The notes under the pieces are model-generated. The model saw nothing but the letters and a program-made list of their open reading frames with translations, was not told where the DNA came from and did not search any database. Source: Morella rubra (lineage: Eukaryota; Streptophyta; Magnoliopsida; Fagales; Myricaceae). From it: DNA of 64,000 nucleotides. This document shows, piece by piece, positions 61,081 through 64,000 of this stretch. Within the stretch, counting starts at the first letter, position 1, and every line of letters starts with the position of its first letter. The position numbers and the translations under genes are program-made. The stretch lies in NCBI GenBank assembly GCA_003952965.2, contig CM025854.1, positions 26,472,715-26,536,714 on the forward strand, read 5' to 3'.

Positions 61081-61370
61081 TGGAGAAAGAGAACGCGTAG
61101 AAGGGCCTTAAAGGTAGAGGAGGAGGTATGGAAACTGGCGGTGTACCCTGGCCATATGGGAAAAAGTTCGAGTCTAGTTGCTGCTTTTTGAAGCACCACG
61201 AGAGAGGGAAACAACTTCAGAGAGAAAGACACAGAAGGAAAGAGTCGGTGAGTAAAGACGAAGTTTGAGAGACACTGAATGTGGGGTAGCCCGGAACCGT
61301 GCGGGCATAGTTTTCTTATCTTTTTGTCTCCGAAATTTACTTCCGACCTCTGTAAGAAATTTATTATTGC
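61081..61370. promoter_or_regulatory. 5' flank of the isomerase gene
   Basis: This is promoter and leader territory of the minus-strand isomerase gene. A CT-rich leader on the minus strand (about 61270-61190) fits a plant 5' UTR. No clear TATA box was found. Confidence 0.35.
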
Positions 61371-61478
61371 TATGTTTGGTTTTGTTTTGAGAATATTTTT
61401 TATATTTATTTTTTTAGTATCGGTAAAAGTTTTATTAAAATAAATTTTAAAAAAATTTTAAAACCAAAGCAAACATAA
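61371..61478. mobile_element. Small MITE, about 108 bp
   Basis: Imperfect terminal inverted repeats of about 18 bp are visible. The left end reads TATGTTTGGTTTTGTTTT. The right end, on the other strand, reads TATGTTTGCTTTGGTTTT. The interior is nearly pure A and T. No convincing target duplication beyond TA could be fixed. Confidence 0.55.
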
Positions 61479-64000
61479 CCACATGTTCATAATCAAACTG
61501 TACGAAAATAAGCATACAAATGAACTTTCAACTATTTTTGAATAAGCTTGAACTTTTGCAGAAAATACTAAATAATATGTATAATTATTTTAATTTTCAA
61601 TTATAGATAAAATTAAAAAAACAAACAAACTTTCGTATCCTAATTTTAGCTGCAGTTATCTATAGGAAAATGTCTAGATGTTCTAAGCATACCAAAAGCA
61701 GAATTTGTTTTTCCTAAGCATACGAAAGCTATGAAATTAGTTCCCAAATTCTTATTCTTTTGCCCGTTCGATTTGCTTGGCGTATCTGAATACAGAGTGG
61801 CTGTGGAGCGAGAAGAATGGGGTAGGGAGATAGCCACGACGCATCACGACAGAACGTGGTTTCGAGTTACGGATAGAATCTAGTGCGTCGAGAATGACAG
61901 CGACGAGCCGACGAGAAGCTTTGAATCTGTCGCAGAGGAATGACGGTAAGGAAGGATCAAATTCCACGCAAATGCCCTCCGCCGTTATAATTAAGGAAGT
62001 TGGGTTAGGTCGGTGGAGATCGTTCAGTTTTAGGATGCTTTTTGCTTGGGTGTGGTGTGACCGTGTGGTGAGTCAGAAGTCAAATATCTTTTTCGGGATG
62101 CGTAGGGCCGGTAACGGACCATCATATGGATTACCATGTGAGGGGTCAATTGGTCATATCCCCAAGGAAATCTAGAGTGTCATTTTCTTCTAAGGACGAG
62201 CAAAAATAACACGGGAATGGAGAAATATTATATCATATGCCAAACAAAAAAATTATTATAATAAACAGGCTCATTTGGTATGTACATAAAAAAAACATGT
62301 GCATTTGGTATATAATTAAATAAAAAAACATATAGTTTTGCGTGTATATATCTATATATATTATATATATGCACACAGATCCTAGTAGTAAGCGGTTTGT
62401 GGTGTAAAGAAATTGTGTCCTAACACATTTGATTCTGATTGACGACCCGAATTTTGACTTGAACAGTTTCTCCCAAAAAAACAAATGATTAGAGAGTTTG
62501 GTAATGTGGGGTTACGTCTACCTTTTTCATTGCTAATATTATATTGGAAGAGAATTTAGAAGAATCCCAAACAGAATTTACTAATAAAATAGGAAGTATA
62601 ATATTAATGGTTAGGTAGCTTTTATGGTACGTACCCTTGTTACCATGAATGTGGACTGGATTCATCTTTATTGCTGAAGATGATTGAGCTTTTCTTTTGG
62701 TTTTAATGCTTTTAGTGTAATTATAAGCCCATAAAGGCTCTAATTAGCTAATAATACACGAAGATTAAAACTATTGATGCTATTTTTGGTAATTGGTAGT
62801 ATTATCGCTATGATCTGAGTTCAGTGTTTGGGTCCTGTCTCTTCGGAAAACATTATAATCTGTTACAATTGTGGTCCACTAATTCCTTTACTAGAGATTC
62901 ATGCATATATTTTTATATATACTACTCTAGAAAGAAAGAAAAAAAAAACCCTATGACTATACCAAATACTGATTAATTTAGGGCCTTTTAACAATATTAA
63001 ATGGAAATAGTTAAAAGTATAAAAATCTAAAATAATATAATCTAGTTCCTTAATGGCTAAATATGTGAATCTTCCTTTAATAAACAAATATTAACACATG
63101 TTAATCAAAACTAAAAACTACAAAAAGGAAGACGAAAAAAACTCTGTCACCTTGCAAAATAGATGGACATGTTTGTTTGTAAAAGTATTATATAATACAA
63201 ATATATTCAATAAAATTTGCAAAACAAACATCCAAAATATCAAAAAATTATACACAAACACCAATACCTTTTATACAATCTTCAACAACTTTTTACACAA
63301 ACTCTAATGCATTAAAAAAAAATTATAACAAATCTTATTTTTCTATAATTTTTCACATAACTCCAATATTTTTTTATTAAACAATTACATCAAATCATCT
63401 TTCTCTATAACTTTTTACAAATTATAACAAAAATTAAAAATTTTTAAAAATTTTTTACCAACTTTTACACAAAAACCTATAAAACTTCAATCTACATAAA
63501 TATTAACAATTCTACAAAAATCTTAAAAATCTTACAATTTTTTACAAAACAAACATACCTTTTGTTTTGACTGAAGGATTGAGTCACACGACTTCTTAAT
63601 TATAATGAAATATGGTTGGGTAGCTCATGTAATTTGAACAAATTGATTTGGAATATTATGTTTGCCTTGGTATAAAATTGGAAATGATCGAAATTTTAAT
63701 TTATGATAATTGATAAAAAAAAAAAAGAGGAGAGAGAAAATATGAATGAATTTATTATAATAAAAATAGATGATTTAAGAGATAAAAACATTATTTATAA
63801 TTATTTTATTAAACTAAAATTTTGAGGCTTAAACAGCACTTTACATATCAGCCAACAGGTAAAAATTCAGGAGGGACCTACATTATTTCAAGGGGGCGGG
63901 CGGGGGGGGGGGGGGGGAGAAAAGACTGGGGGCTCTTTGCAATTACCTTAATCTTCATGAAAGTAGGGTTTTAATCACTCTCTCAGAGCTACAGATTCCC
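61479..64000. other. AT-rich intergenic DNA
   Basis: No gene is supported. Short frames at 61752-61967 (minus) and 61894-62175 (plus) have no motifs. A TA microsatellite lies at about 62345-62370. The 63100-63560 block is dense in AAACTTTT- and ACACAAA-type motifs like the AT-rich block at 12600. A 16-base G run lies at 63902-63917. Confidence 0.45.

Noticed and set aside
61752-62175. Overlapping short frames on both strands
   Set aside because: Neither shows a family motif or a splice structure that extends it.
63100-63560. AT-rich words repeated many times, considered as a CRISPR-like or satellite array
   Set aside because: There is no regular period or identical repeat unit; it is simple low-complexity AT-rich sequence.

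Overview
This is a nuclear segment of a flowering plant. The evidence is intron-rich genes with plant splice sites, plant-specific proteins (ABA4, a BEE-type bHLH), plant TATA boxes, and Copia, Mutator-like, hAT and poly(A)-tailed elements. AT-rich intergenic DNA and the protein matches suggest a woody eudicot. A Fagales-like source is only an impression.

Left third (1-22.7 kb): gene-poor and repeat-rich. It holds an orphan acidic/basic protein gene (836-1615, minus), a four-copy tandem repeat (2.29-3.2 kb), two poly(A)-tailed retroelements, and a conserved three-exon plant gene of unknown function (7380-8731, minus). A decayed Copia element (12.9-17.1 kb) follows. Its RNase H end, 3' LTR and downstream flank were duplicated in tandem (1.7 kb units), with one breakpoint inside Copia and the other inside a non-autonomous hAT-like element.

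Middle (22.7-46.4 kb): an eight-exon monoacylglycerol-lipase-type hydrolase with an in-frame GC-AG intron (22.9-27.3 kb, plus). Next is ABA4, the neoxanthin/ABA synthesis factor (29.4-34.3 kb, plus). Converging on it is a minus-strand gene whose protein matches only the membrane N-terminal half of ZnT5/MTP12-type zinc transporters; it carries a U12-type AT-AC intron, and I found no cation-efflux half. Then come a Mutator-like foldback element, a possible peroxidase relic and a BEE3-like bHLH gene (45.1-46.4 kb, minus).

Right third (47.7-64 kb): an eight-exon alpha/beta hydrolase, divergent from the bHLH gene; a second Mutator-like element with a 9-bp target duplication and a GC-rich core; the ribosomal protein eS7 gene, whose upstream intron carries a duplicated hairpin with C/D snoRNA-like boxes; and mannose-6-phosphate isomerase (57.7-61.1 kb, minus), the first committed enzyme towards GDP-mannose and ascorbate. 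The last 2.5 kb is AT-rich with no gene seen.

The genes are ordinary neighbours on a plant chromosome, not an operon. The most unusual signals are the U12 intron, the half-transporter gene, the stop-free GC-AG intron, the duplication that joins two transposons, and the intronic snoRNA-like pair. Exon coordinates were worked out by hand from splice signals, reading phase and protein-family conservation.
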